Positions 8,371 through 16,486 of a DNA stretch of 64,000 nt are shown here, in pieces; within the stretch, counting starts at the first letter, position 1, and every line of letters begins with the position of its first letter. The notes under the pieces were generated by a model. It had not been told where the DNA came from and did no database searches. It saw only the letters and a program-made list of their open reading frames with translations. Position numbers and translations under genes: made by a program. Where the stretch lies: assembly GCA_028707695.1 (NCBI GenBank), contig JAQWAL010000005.1, positions 1-64,000 on the forward strand, read 5' to 3'. This DNA is from Bacteroidales bacterium (GTDB taxonomy: Bacteria > Bacteroidota > Bacteroidia > Bacteroidales > UBA932).

Positions 8371-8925
8371 ATGAGTGAAAGAATCAAACTAGAAACGCCA
8401 TTCCAGGATTCCCGACTGAAAGAGCTTAACGCCGGGGATATGGTATATATATCGGGAACCATATTCAGTGCAAGGGACGCAGCACACAAAAAAATGTGCG
8501 AGTTGGCTGCCGACAACCAACCAATGCCTTTTGATTTCAACGGAACAGCAGTCTATTACGCCGGTCCCTGCCCGGCAAAACCAGGGGAACCAATTGGTTC
8601 CGTAGGACCAACCACAAGTGGCAGGATGGACCTCTACTCTCCCACACTTATTCAGAAAGGGCTGAAAGTAATGATAGGCAAAGGACTGCGCAGTAAAGAG
8701 GTAACCGAAAGCATAGTAGAACACGGAGGGGTCTATTTCGCCGCAATAGGTGGTGCCGCAGCACTAATGGCCAAATGTGTGAAAAGCGCAAAGGTGATTG
8801 CCTTTGAAGAACTTGGCACAGAAGCAATAAGGGAGCTGGTAGTAGAAGAATTACCGGTAATAGTTGCTATTGACAGCAAAGGTGACAACATGTATCAAAA
8901 GGCAATTGAACAAAACAGGGAGTAA
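8371..8925 (+). CDS. class I fumarase-type hydratase beta subunit, probable mesaconase
   Basis: Beta subunit (184 residues) partnering the alpha subunit just upstream. The family blocks AGDMVYISGTIFSARDAAHK (about 20-39), YYAGPCPAKPGEPIGSVG and PTTSGRMD are present; the last contributes to substrate binding. KGLRSKEVTESIVEHGGVYFA follows in two pieces around residues 108-130. In class I hydratases split into two genes the beta chain completes the active site. This is the last gene of the operon: 51 bases after its stop begins a perfect inverted repeat with flanking A and T tracts. Context suggests mesaconase rather than TCA-cycle fumarase. Confidence 0.92.
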   Translation: MSERIKLETPFQDSRLKELNAGDMVYISGTIFSARDAAHKKMCELAADNQPMPFDFNGTAVYYAGPCPAKPGEPIGSVGPTTSGRMDLYSPTLIQKGLKVMIGKGLRSKEVTESIVEHGGVYFAAIGGAAALMAKCVKSAKVIAFEELGTEAIRELVVEELPVIVAIDSKGDNMYQKAIEQNRE

Positions 8926-8976
8926 CATCCCCTTTTTCTTTAAATGCTGACATTCTGAAGACATATATTTGAAAAG

Positions 8977-9017
8977 AAAAAATCCAAGTTATTGAAATAT
9001 AATAGCTTGGATTTTTT
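8977..9017. terminator. bidirectional intrinsic terminator
   Basis: A perfect 12-bp inverted repeat, AAAAAATCCAAG at 8977-8988 and CTTGGATTTTTT at 9006-9017, has a 17-base loop. The arms carry A tracts outside and T tracts outside on the other strand, so it can stop both the glutamate-fermentation operon (plus) and the tRNA-Leu transcript (minus). Confidence 0.75.
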
Positions 9018-9018
9018 C

Positions 9019-9105
9019 TGGTACCCAGAACAGGGCTCGAACCTGCACATCCTTGCGGACACTAGTCCCTGAAACTAGCGCGTCTACCAATTCCGCCATC
9101 TGGGC
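9019..9105 (-). tRNA. tRNA-Leu (anticodon CAG)
   Basis: On the minus strand the sequence folds as a long-variable-arm tRNA. The acceptor GCCCAGA (9105-9099) pairs with TCTGGGT with one G-U pair at the end, followed by discriminator A and encoded CCA (9021-9019). The D-arm region reads TGGCGGAATTGGTAGACGC, typical of tRNA-Leu. The anticodon stem CTAGT/ACTAG encloses TTCAGGG, giving anticodon CAG (decodes CUG). The T-arm contains GGTTCGAGCCC-type GTTCGAG. Length is 87 nt including CCA. Confidence 0.97.
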
Positions 9106-9116
9106 TTTGTGGAGTG

Positions 9117-9150
9117 CAAAAGTAATATATTTTTTTATTTTGTCCCCAAA
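9117..9150 (-). promoter_or_regulatory. promoter of tRNA-Leu
   Basis: On the minus strand TTTG (9150-9147) is followed after 22 bases by TACTTTTG (9124-9117), a TAnnTTTG -7 box. It lies 11 bases before the tRNA 5' end and just after the aspT-like stop codon, so the tRNA has its own promoter. Confidence 0.55.
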
Positions 9151-9160
9151 AAACAAACAT

Positions 9161-10828
9161 TTAAAACAACAAAATAAGTAATTGAGCAAAAAGGACCCTC
9201 AAAAACATAGTCAAGGGATAAACTGTTGCATAACTTAATGCTGGCACATCGTTTCCTGCAGAGGCTCCTGCATAGGCAAGTGCCGGCGGGTCGGTAGTGC
9301 TTCCGGCAATAAGACCCATCAAGGCCAGGAAATTCATCTTGAGAACGCCTCTAGCAAACAGACCTACTGCCAACAAAGGAACTACTGTTATTATCACTCC
9401 GTATAGAATCCAAATTGCGCCACCCTTGTTCAATATCGTGTCTACAAACCCACCCCCTGCATCCAGACCCACACAAGCAAGGAACAGGGAAATACCTACC
9501 TCCCTAAGCATAAGGTTTGCACTTATTGTAGTATAGGTAACCAGTTTGAACATAGGGGCAAAACGACTCATCAAAATTGCAACAACCAAAGGGCCGCCAG
9601 CAAGCCCGAGTTTTACGGGTTGAGGAATACCCGGAATGAAAAAAGGGATGGATCCGGCAATAATTCCAAGTGCTATCCCTATGAAAATAGCAGCAAGGTT
9701 TGGTTCGAACAATTTATGGGAAGAGTTACCAAGCAAATCGGAAGCAGCCTTGATGCTATCCTTTGTACCAACGACTGTCAGCCGGTCACCAATTTGAAGT
9801 TTTATATCCGGTTCTGCAACCAAGTCCAGTCCGGAACGGTTTATCCTGGTAACGGTAATTCCCAATGCCCTCCCGAGTCTAAGGTCTGCAAGGCTTTTTC
9901 CATTTATATCATCTTTGGTCACTATGATCCTGGTAGGCTCAACATTCAAATCTCCAATATCCCAATCCTTATCACTTTTTGAAATCTCCTCCCCCAGGAA
10001 TGCAACCACGACATCTTTCTCTTTCACACTTGTAACAACCAACAAATCACACCCCTGCTGCACAAAAGTGTCCGCCAGGGCTATCTTTATAATTCCACCA
10101 GGGTAACTTACCCTGGAAACCACAAACTTCCTGTCCAAAAGCTTTTTTATCTCTGCCATGCTTTTTCCGAAAATTGCAGGATTCCTTACTTTCACAGTAG
10201 TTTTTACTGTTGACTCCTGATCCTTGCCTTTCGCTTTCCTTGAATCTGCCAACTCCTTTGAAATATCAACCCTAAACAAGGATTTGATGAACAGTATTGA
10301 AAATATAATTCCCAACACACCCAAAGGATAAGCAACTGCATATCCCATGGCTATAGAAGGATCAGACACACCATTCACGTCCAGGTATGTCTGCTGTGCA
10401 GCACCAAGGCCTGGAGTATTTGTTATTGCCCCCGACATTATTCCGGTCATAGCCTGGATTGGGGTTTTGGTGATGAAATGAAGAGCAAGTGTAGTCAGCA
10501 CACCCAAAACAACAATTGACATTGCAAGCAAATTTAACTTTATGCCTCCCTTTTTAAATGACGAGAAAAAACCAGGGCCAACTTGTAACCCTATTGAGTA
10601 AACAAACAATATCAGTCCAAACTCCTTCACAAAATGCAATGTGTTGCCGTCAATTCCAAAGCCAAAATGGCTGAATGCAATGCCTGCAAACAAAATCCAG
10701 GTTATTCCAAAAGAGATTTTGGCAATCTTGATTTTTGATAATATCAATCCCAAGGAGATGACTGCTGCAAGTACGACCACCGATTGTGCAACACCCTCCT
10801 GAAAGAAAAGAGCTTTAAACCATTCCAT
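9161..10828 (-). CDS. putative AspT/YidE-type transporter (AAE family) with two RCK_C domains
   Basis: A 555-residue inner-membrane protein with the aspartate:alanine exchanger (AAE) architecture: about five hydrophobic helices (residues 12-185), a cytoplasmic middle with two TrkA_C/RCK_C-like domains (about 205-370), then about five more helices (about 375-555). The half-repeats carry [12 protein letters not shown] in the first and [12 protein letters not shown] in the second, the conserved substrate-region motifs of the family. Characterised members exchange aspartate for alanine, but most YidE/YbjL proteins have unknown substrates. It faces the glutamate-fermentation operon across a terminator and tRNA, so a dicarboxylate or amino-acid role is attractive but unproven. 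Confidence 0.88.
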   Translation of the reverse strand: MEWFKALFFQEGVAQSVVVLAAVISLGLILSKIKIAKISFGITWILFAGIAFSHFGFGIDGNTLHFVKEFGLILFVYSIGLQVGPGFFSSFKKGGIKLNLLAMSIVVLGVLTTLALHFITKTPIQAMTGIMSGAITNTPGLGAAQQTYLDVNGVSDPSIAMGYAVAYPLGVLGIIFSILFIKSLFRVDISKELADSRKAKGKDQESTVKTTVKVRNPAIFGKSMAEIKKLLDRKFVVSRVSYPGGIIKIALADTFVQQGCDLLVVTSVKEKDVVVAFLGEEISKSDKDWDIGDLNVEPTRIIVTKDDINGKSLADLRLGRALGITVTRINRSGLDLVAEPDIKLQIGDRLTVVGTKDSIKAASDLLGNSSHKLFEPNLAAIFIGIALGIIAGSIPFFIPGIPQPVKLGLAGGPLVVAILMSRFAPMFKLVTYTTISANLMLREVGISLFLACVGLDAGGGFVDTILNKGGAIWILYGVIITVVPLLAVGLFARGVLKMNFLALMGLIAGSTTDPPALAYAGASAGNDVPALSYATVYPLTMFLRVLFAQLLILLF

Positions 10829-10845
10829 AATACTGCTGTTTGTGG

Positions 10846-10853
10846 CAAACTTA
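10846..10853 (-). promoter_or_regulatory. -7 promoter element of the AspT-like transporter gene
   Basis: TAAGTTTG on the minus strand (10853-10846) matches the TAnnTTTG consensus and lies 17 bases before the ATG at 10828. No clear TTTG -33 element was found at the right distance. Confidence 0.4.
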
Positions 10854-10912
10854 TGAAAATAATTCTTAAATTTGATAAGTACTTTTTATTCAAAATACTT
10901 AAAACTTTAACC

Positions 10913-11341
10913 ATGAAACTTTTAGATGAATTCAAACAATTTGCCATGAAGGGCAATGTCATTGACATGGCTGTTGGTATCGTAATTGGTGGTGCCTTCG
11001 GAAAAATTGTCTCCTCGTTTGTTGCAGATGTAATAATGCCGCCAATAGGCCTTCTTGTTGGCGGAGTAAACTTCACAGACCTTAAAGTTATCCTCAAGCA
11101 AGAGGTTCTTGATGGTGCCGGTGCTGTTTTGAATCCAGCCGTAACTATCAACTACGGCTCTTTCATCCAGGTTGTACTGGATTTCATCATCATTGCCTTT
11201 GCAATATTCAGTATGGTAAAAATGCTCAACAACCTTAAGAAAAAGCCAGCCCCGGCAGCTCCTGCAACCCCTCCTCCTCCACCGGCAGACATCCAGTTGT
11301 TGACAGAGATAAGGGACCTTTTAAAGAAAGACGGAAAATAA
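10913..11341 (+). CDS. mscL: large-conductance mechanosensitive channel MscL
   Basis: Pentameric inner-membrane channel that opens under membrane tension to release solutes during osmotic downshock. The 142-residue product begins [21 protein letters not shown] (split here as [15 protein letters not shown] and [18 protein letters not shown]), the diagnostic N-terminal helix and pore-lining TM1. TM2 lies around [16 protein letters not shown]. The cytoplasmic tail holds a proline-rich stretch, [13 protein letters not shown], followed by the [10 protein letters not shown] helix bundle. A longer frame from 10784 would run through the divergent promoter region and is rejected. It diverges from the AspT-like gene and ends before a strong terminator. 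Confidence 0.97.
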   Translation: MKLLDEFKQFAMKGNVIDMAVGIVIGGAFGKIVSSFVADVIMPPIGLLVGGVNFTDLKVILKQEVLDGAGAVLNPAVTINYGSFIQVVLDFIIIAFAIFSMVKMLNNLKKKPAPAAPATPPPPPADIQLLTEIRDLLKKDGK

Positions 11342-11367
11342 AAACCTGTAACAATAAAATTCCAATA

Positions 11368-11400
11368 AGCCCTGGTTCAATTCCGGGGCTTTCCTTTTCA
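11368..11400 (+). terminator. Rho-independent terminator after mscL
   Basis: AGCCCTGG (11368-11375) pairs with CCGGGGCT (11383-11390) with one T-G pair and a seven-base loop, followed by the T-rich TTCCTTTTC. It separates mscL from the alcohol dehydrogenase gene. Confidence 0.75.
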
Positions 11401-11412
11401 ACTATTTTACAT

Positions 11413-11420
11413 TAAATTTG
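11413..11420 (+). promoter_or_regulatory. -7 promoter element before the alcohol dehydrogenase gene
   Basis: TAAATTTG matches TAnnTTTG and lies 36 bases before the ATG at 11457, just after the mscL terminator. The -33 region is poor. Because the che genes follow with an 8-base gap, this could also drive the chemosensory operon. Confidence 0.4.
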
Positions 11421-11456
11421 TATTAACAAGAACGAACAAAGACAAAAGATACTAAA

Positions 11457-12605
11457 ATGAACAATTTTACTTTTTATAACCCCACAAAACTGATATTTGG
11501 AAAGGATACTATACCAACTATTGCAAAAGAGATTCCGGCAGGCAAAAAGGTTCTCATAACTTTTGGCGGAGGTAGTGTCAAACAGAACGGCGTCTACACC
11601 CAAGTCACAGAAGCACTCAAAAACCACGAAATACATGAGTTCTGGGGCATCGAACCCAACCCCTCGGTAGAGACACTGCGACAGGCAATTGCACTAGGAA
11701 AAGAGAAAAAATGCGACTTTGTACTTGCAGTAGGTGGTGGCTCCGTGATAGACGGGTCAAAGCTTATTGCTGCTGCAATACCTTATGATGGCGATGCATG
11801 GGAACTTGTAATGAAAAGGGATTACTCTCAAGGCCACACACTTCCTTTGGCATCTGTATTGACTCTTCCTGCAACCGGCTCCGAGATGAATGCCGGTGCA
11901 GTAATTTCCAACAAAACCACAAAGGAGAAATTTGCCATTTACACAAAAACCCCGGTATTTTCTGTTTTGGACCCGCAAACCACATACACCCTGCCAGAAT
12001 TCCAGGTATCCTGCGGGCTTGCAGACACTTTTGTCCATGTCATGGAGCAGTACCTCACCACTAACGGACAATCTCCTCTAATGGACCGTTGGGCAGAGGG
12101 TATCCTCACGACCATCATGGAAATCGCACCAAAAATCAAGCAAGACCAAAATGACTTTGACAACATGGCCACCTTCATGCTTTCTGCAACAATGGCCCTG
12201 AATGGCTTTATATCAATGGGTGTGACACAAGATTGGGCAACCCATATGATAGGTCATGAGCTCACCGCACTACATGGCCTCACCCATGCCCATACCCTTA
12301 CAATAGTCCTTCCGGGAACCATGTGGGTATTGAAAGACCAAAAACAGGAAAAGATACTCCAATATGGCCAAAGGGTTCTGGGAATAGATATAGACGACAA
12401 AGATCTGGCAATAAAAATGACAATTGAAAAAACCGAATCTTTTTTCAGGTCTCTGGGTTTCAAAACCAAATTGTCAGAAAACAATATCACACAAAGCACC
12501 ATTGCAGAAATTGAGAAAAGGTTTATCCAAAGGGGAGTCAGGTTGGGAGAAAACCGCAATGTAGACGGCCCTGTTGCAAGGGAAATTCTTGAAAAGGTAA
12601 TGTAA
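11457..12605 (+). CDS. iron-containing (YqhD/BDH-like) alcohol dehydrogenase
   Basis: Group III metal-dependent alcohol/aldehyde dehydrogenase, 382 residues. Nucleotide-binding blocks GGGSVKQNGVY (about 38-48) and VGGGSVIDGSK (about 92-102) identify the NAD(P)H butanol-dehydrogenase/YqhD branch. Metal ligands are visible as the Asp and His of GLADTFVHVMEQY (about 186-198) and the histidines of MIGHELTALHGLTHAH (about 262-277). It likely reduces medium or short aldehydes, either for fermentation redox balance or aldehyde detoxification. It ends only 8 bases before the first cheW, so it may be cotranscribed with the chemosensory genes although no functional link is evident. Confidence 0.93.
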   Translation: MNNFTFYNPTKLIFGKDTIPTIAKEIPAGKKVLITFGGGSVKQNGVYTQVTEALKNHEIHEFWGIEPNPSVETLRQAIALGKEKKCDFVLAVGGGSVIDGSKLIAAAIPYDGDAWELVMKRDYSQGHTLPLASVLTLPATGSEMNAGAVISNKTTKEKFAIYTKTPVFSVLDPQTTYTLPEFQVSCGLADTFVHVMEQYLTTNGQSPLMDRWAEGILTTIMEIAPKIKQDQNDFDNMATFMLSATMALNGFISMGVTQDWATHMIGHELTALHGLTHAHTLTIVLPGTMWVLKDQKQEKILQYGQRVLGIDIDDKDLAIKMTIEKTESFFRSLGFKTKLSENNITQSTIAEIEKRFIQRGVRLGENRNVDGPVAREILEKVM

Positions 12606-12613
12606 CCACGCAA

Positions 12614-13069
12614 ATGAATCATAAAAAAACACATATTCAAGCACTGGTATTTGAAAGAGGGGGGCTAAGTTTTGCAGTCCCTCTTTCCAACGTAATAAAG
12701 GTTATTGCAGCACAATACATAACACCGGTTGCCACCACAAACCAATGCCTTTTGGGTGTGATCAACTTCAAAGGTACATTTGTCCCGGTTGTAAATATTA
12801 ACAGCAAATTCGGGCTAGAAGACAAACCTTTGTCCATAGAAGACAACTTTATACTTACCAACCATGATGGCTCCTCTTTGGCAATCATTGCAGATTCCGT
12901 GGCAGGTATAGAGGAATTGGACCAATCCTCCCTTCTGTGCCTGGAAGAAAAACTCCCGGGAATAACCAAAACAACATTATCCGGTGATCACAAGGGCATT
13001 ATAATAATATACGATGCCAATGCCATTTTCTCCCATCAAGAAATTGCCCAATTCACAAACATTGCATAA
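12614..13069 (+). CDS. cheW: CheW-like coupling protein (WspB-position)
   Basis: A 151-residue CheW-domain protein that should connect the receptor to the CheA kinase. The fold is shown by the pattern FERGGLSFAVPLSNVIKVI at the N-terminus, LLGVINFKGTFVPVVNI (about 47-63), where the CheW-typical GVINLRG sequence is replaced by GVINFKG, and LAIIADSVAGIEEL. It is the first of two CheW genes in the operon, in the same place as wspB in the Wsp system. The next gene, cheR, starts 9 bases after its stop. Confidence 0.9.
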   Translation: MNHKKTHIQALVFERGGLSFAVPLSNVIKVIAAQYITPVATTNQCLLGVINFKGTFVPVVNINSKFGLEDKPLSIEDNFILTNHDGSSLAIIADSVAGIEELDQSSLLCLEEKLPGITKTTLSGDHKGIIIIYDANAIFSHQEIAQFTNIA

Positions 13070-13078
13070 AGCATCCAA

Positions 13079-14473
13079 ATGGAACTTACACCACTTGTGA
13101 AATCTGCAGCCTCGGTAATTACCCGTGAATTGGGCTTAGACTATCCCGAAAACAGGATGGAGGAGTTCTTGCGTTGCATTGAAAAGGCAACCGAGTTACT
13201 TCCTGGTGGCACCTCTGCCAAGCAGATACTGGAAGAAATTTCTTCTTCCCAAACCATACCCGGCCATTATTATTCACAGTTGTCAATTGCATTGACAATC
13301 AACGAAACCTACTTCTTCCGTGAGAAGCCTGCCATGGATTTCCTGAAAGACACGATAGTAAAGAAAATTTCCGGTCACAAAGGAGAATATATTGTTTGGA
13401 GTGCTGGTTGCAGTTCGGGCGAAGAACCATACACAATAGCAATCCTGCTCAAAGAGTCATTGAATGCAAATGATTTGGGCAAAGTCAGGATTGTTGCTAC
13501 CGACATAAGTGACAGGGCATTGGTAAAAGCAAAGGAGGGTTTGTACACTCAATGGTCATTCAGGGAGACTCCCGAAAACATAAAGGCCAAATATTTCTCT
13601 CAACAAGAAGGCAAATGGCAGATAGTCCCTGAAATTAGGGAGATGGTCTCGTTTGGGCACCTCAACCTGTTAAAGGACAATTATTCCCGACTGTTCAAAG
13701 GTACAGGACATGCCAATTTGATATTCTGCAGGAATGTATTGATGTACTTTTCCCACGAAAACATAAAAACAGTATCCGGGAAATTCCATGACACATTGGA
13801 AAATAACGGATGGTTGGTTACTTCCCAGGTAGAGCTCAACAACGATCTCTTTGGCCTGTTTTCCAGAGTTTATGAGCATGGTGCACTGTTCTACAAAAAG
13901 AGCAGCCAACCCAACCATCAACACACCAGCTGGTCAACAATCGGCAAAGATACTCCTGGACAGGTTCAGGTGGCAAGACCAAAACTCCAGTCAAGTCAAC
14001 TTTCAAAAAGCAAACCGATACCAAAAAAAAACACTGTTTCAAAGCCTCCTCCTGGCAACGAAAACTTTGTTGTTGCAAAAAAGAATGACTCCCAAGGATT
14101 ATTGCAATCTGCTCTGGAATTTGCTGGCAAAGGTGATTTCACAAAAGCCATTGGAATCCTTGACAATCTCATTTTGGAAGATGAGTTGAATCCGGAAATT
14201 TTCTATCTTTATGGGGTAATTCATTCAGAGATGGGAAACACAAAGGTGGCGGCAGAGATGTTCAAAAAATCACTCTATCTTGACCCCGGCAACATACTTT
14301 CTGCCTATATGTTAGGCAACATATACAAAAATGAAGGCAAAAACGGCCAAGCCAGGAAGTATTTCATTAACGCCTATGCAAATCTTTCAAAACTAGACCC
14401 CTCTGCCCAACTGAAAGGCTCCGGTGGATTGACAACAGCCCGGTTGGCACAAATAATTGAAGCTAATTTGTAA
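13079..14473 (+). CDS. cheR: CheR methyltransferase with C-terminal TPR repeats (WspC-like)
   Basis: S-adenosylmethionine-dependent methyltransferase that methylates glutamates of the chemoreceptor. The 464-residue protein has the CheR alpha-helical N-terminal domain (about 1-75), including NETYFFRE, the SAM-binding SAGCSSGEEPYTIAILL (about 103-119), and NLIFCRNVLMYF (about 211-222). After a low-complexity Pro/Lys/Ser linker (about 280-335) the C-terminus holds TPR-like repeats (about 340-440: ALEFAGKGDFTKAIGILD, YGVIHSEMGNTKVAAEMF, YMLGNIYKNEGKNGQARKYF). TPR-tailed CheR is the hallmark of Wsp and Frz-type alternative chemosensory systems. The stop lies 8 bases before the next ATG. Confidence 0.95.
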   Translation: MELTPLVKSAASVITRELGLDYPENRMEEFLRCIEKATELLPGGTSAKQILEEISSSQTIPGHYYSQLSIALTINETYFFREKPAMDFLKDTIVKKISGHKGEYIVWSAGCSSGEEPYTIAILLKESLNANDLGKVRIVATDISDRALVKAKEGLYTQWSFRETPENIKAKYFSQQEGKWQIVPEIREMVSFGHLNLLKDNYSRLFKGTGHANLIFCRNVLMYFSHENIKTVSGKFHDTLENNGWLVTSQVELNNDLFGLFSRVYEHGALFYKKSSQPNHQHTSWSTIGKDTPGQVQVARPKLQSSQLSKSKPIPKKNTVSKPPPGNENFVVAKKNDSQGLLQSALEFAGKGDFTKAIGILDNLILEDELNPEIFYLYGVIHSEMGNTKVAAEMFKKSLYLDPGNILSAYMLGNIYKNEGKNGQARKYFINAYANLSKLDPSAQLKGSGGLTTARLAQIIEANL

Positions 14474-14480
14474 ATGTGTT

Positions 14481-14993
14481 ATGGAAAAAGAACAAATACT
14501 GAGACATAGGGCGGCAGAGAACGCCATGAAAGAGATTGATGTGATGGAAGCAATTGCCAAACCTGTTGAAGTACTCAAATTTTCATTGCTAAACCGTCTC
14601 TATGCCATGGATATCAAATATGTATCAGAAGTATCTTACATTAGGGAAATAACACCTATCCCTGGCACACCCCAATTCGTAGCCGGGGTTATTAACCTCA
14701 GGGGCAAGATCATATCAGCAATAAACATTAAAACGCTTTTCAGCCTGGAAGAGAGAGGCCTCACCGAGCAAAACAGGTTGATTGTACTCAAAAACAACAG
14801 TAACATAATTTTTGGTGTGATTTGCGATGCAATTGGGGAAATCACCAAAATGGATCTGGCAACTTTGGAAGAACCTCCTGCCAATTTCCCTTCCGGCCTC
14901 ACAAGGTACATATCCGGGATTTTCCCTGACAACACAATTTTATTGAATGCAAACAAACTCACTACTTCTAACGAAATAATAATCAAGAAATAA
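14481..14993 (+). CDS. cheW: second CheW-like coupling protein (WspD-position)
   Basis: A 170-residue CheW protein with a 35-residue N-terminal extension rich in charge before the core. The core shows LKFSLLNRLYAMDIKYVSEV, the receptor/kinase-coupling block GTPQFVAGVINLRGKIISAI, and GVICDAIGEI. This copy keeps the canonical GVINLRG, unlike the first CheW of the operon, so the two may serve different positions in the array. I chose the ATG at 14481 because the in-frame ATG at 14457 overlaps the end of cheR by 17 bases and adds only residues derived from the cheR tail. The stop overlaps the MCP start (TAATG). Confidence 0.93.
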   Translation: MEKEQILRHRAAENAMKEIDVMEAIAKPVEVLKFSLLNRLYAMDIKYVSEVSYIREITPIPGTPQFVAGVINLRGKIISAINIKTLFSLEERGLTEQNRLIVLKNNSNIIFGVICDAIGEITKMDLATLEEPPANFPSGLTRYISGIFPDNTILLNANKLTTSNEIIIKK

Positions 14994-16486
14994 TGGAAAA
15001 ATATTTAAGATTCAGGGCAAAAGGAAGGATCATCACCAGTTTCCTTTTGATAATAGCAACAACTGTAATAACATTGTTGTTAGCCTATTCTGGAATTCAA
15101 AAAATCAACAAGACCACCCAGCAACTCTCCCTGCTGGACAGCTACATTTACACACTTGGGTCGTTCCGTGCCGATTTCAACAGAAGCAGGGCTTTATCAA
15201 TCTCTTTGATTATTGAGAAAGATGATTCCGAAAGGGAAAAGAACAAACTCCTGCTCAAAGCAGAACAAGAAGAGATGCTTCAAAAAATTGATGAGACAGA
15301 AAAAGCCATCTCCGGATTTGAACAAATCAAAAACAGCTTTGCTCAAAAAAGGGATCTGCTTGAAAACTACATAGATGCAAGGAGGGAATACAACAACCTG
15401 GTTGACCTGGGAGCCAAAGATGAGGCCGCAGAATACATCAACACAGTCCTCAGCCCAATGTACAATGAGATGAGGGATGCCATTTTAGAAACAGAAGATA
15501 TCCTGCTCCAGGAAAAAAACAACTTGACAAAATTGAATACCGAGTCCAGAAACAAGATTATTTTCCAGGCAAGTTTAATGGGCTCAATACTTATTTTGCT
15601 AACAATTTCCATATTCATTTACCTTATGGGCATGCTCCGCAAAATATCCAGGGAAATAAGGGATGGCATAGAGATACTTGCTAACTCCTCCCAGGATATA
15701 CTCTCCACAATAACAGAGATGTCCACCGGTGCCTCCGAAACTGCTGCATCTGTATCAGAAACCACAGCTACAGTAGAGGAGGTAAGGCAAACAGCAGCAG
15801 TTGCAAACAAAAAAGCCCAATCACTGCTAGACAGCACCAACAGGGTAAAGTCATCTGCCCATCAAGGACAGGCTTCCCTTAACCAGGTAATTGAAGGGAT
15901 GGAGAGAATTGATGTTCAAATGAAAAAAATCTCTGGTACAGTGGTAAAACTATCCGAACAAAACCGCAGGATCGGAGAGATTACTGCTTCTGTGGCAGAT
16001 ATAGCAGACCAATCCAACCTGCTTGCAGTGAATGCAGCAATTGAAGCTGCAAAAGCCGGGGAACACGGCAAAGGATTCACAGTTGTGGCACAAGAGATAA
16101 GAAATCTGTCAGACCAGTCAAAACGGGCAACATTGCAGGTAAAAGAGATTCTAAACGAAATAGAAAAATCTGTAAATGAAACTGTTGGCGTAACAGATGA
16201 ATCAAAGAAAACGGTAGAGACCGGCAAAGACCTGGTTTCACAAAGCAACGAAGTGATCGATATTCTTGCCGGAAACATAGAAGAGACAGCAGATGCCGCA
16301 ATGCAGATATCCTCTTCCAACCACCAGCAAATGGCAGGTATGGACCAGATTGTGCCGGCAATGGAAAACATAAAGAGAGCCAGCGAACAAAATGCAGAGG
16401 GTATCCGGCAGGCACAAAATGCAACAAGGGAGCTGCATAGCCTGGGTCAATCCCTTAAAAACATATTGCAAAAATTCAATCTGTAA
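14993..16486 (+). CDS. methyl-accepting chemotaxis protein, HAMP-less (WspA-position)
   Basis: Membrane chemoreceptor of 497 residues. TM1 (about 12-30, FLLIIATTVITLLLAYSGI) and TM2 (about 190-213) flank a roughly 155-residue periplasmic helical domain of the four-helix-bundle type. After TM2 there is only a short connector, with no convincing HAMP domain. The signalling hairpin is canonical: ITASVADIADQSNLLAVNAA, then IEAAKAGEHGKGFTVVAQEIR (about 326-367). Repeats of Glu/Gln-rich heptads offer methylation sites for CheR/CheB. There is no C-terminal NWETF-type tether for CheR. It sits between the second cheW and cheA and overlaps neither; cheA starts directly after its stop. Confidence 0.95.
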   Translation: MEKYLRFRAKGRIITSFLLIIATTVITLLLAYSGIQKINKTTQQLSLLDSYIYTLGSFRADFNRSRALSISLIIEKDDSEREKNKLLLKAEQEEMLQKIDETEKAISGFEQIKNSFAQKRDLLENYIDARREYNNLVDLGAKDEAAEYINTVLSPMYNEMRDAILETEDILLQEKNNLTKLNTESRNKIIFQASLMGSILILLTISIFIYLMGMLRKISREIRDGIEILANSSQDILSTITEMSTGASETAASVSETTATVEEVRQTAAVANKKAQSLLDSTNRVKSSAHQGQASLNQVIEGMERIDVQMKKISGTVVKLSEQNRRIGEITASVADIADQSNLLAVNAAIEAAKAGEHGKGFTVVAQEIRNLSDQSKRATLQVKEILNEIEKSVNETVGVTDESKKTVETGKDLVSQSNEVIDILAGNIEETADAAMQISSSNHQQMAGMDQIVPAMENIKRASEQNAEGIRQAQNATRELHSLGQSLKNILQKFNL

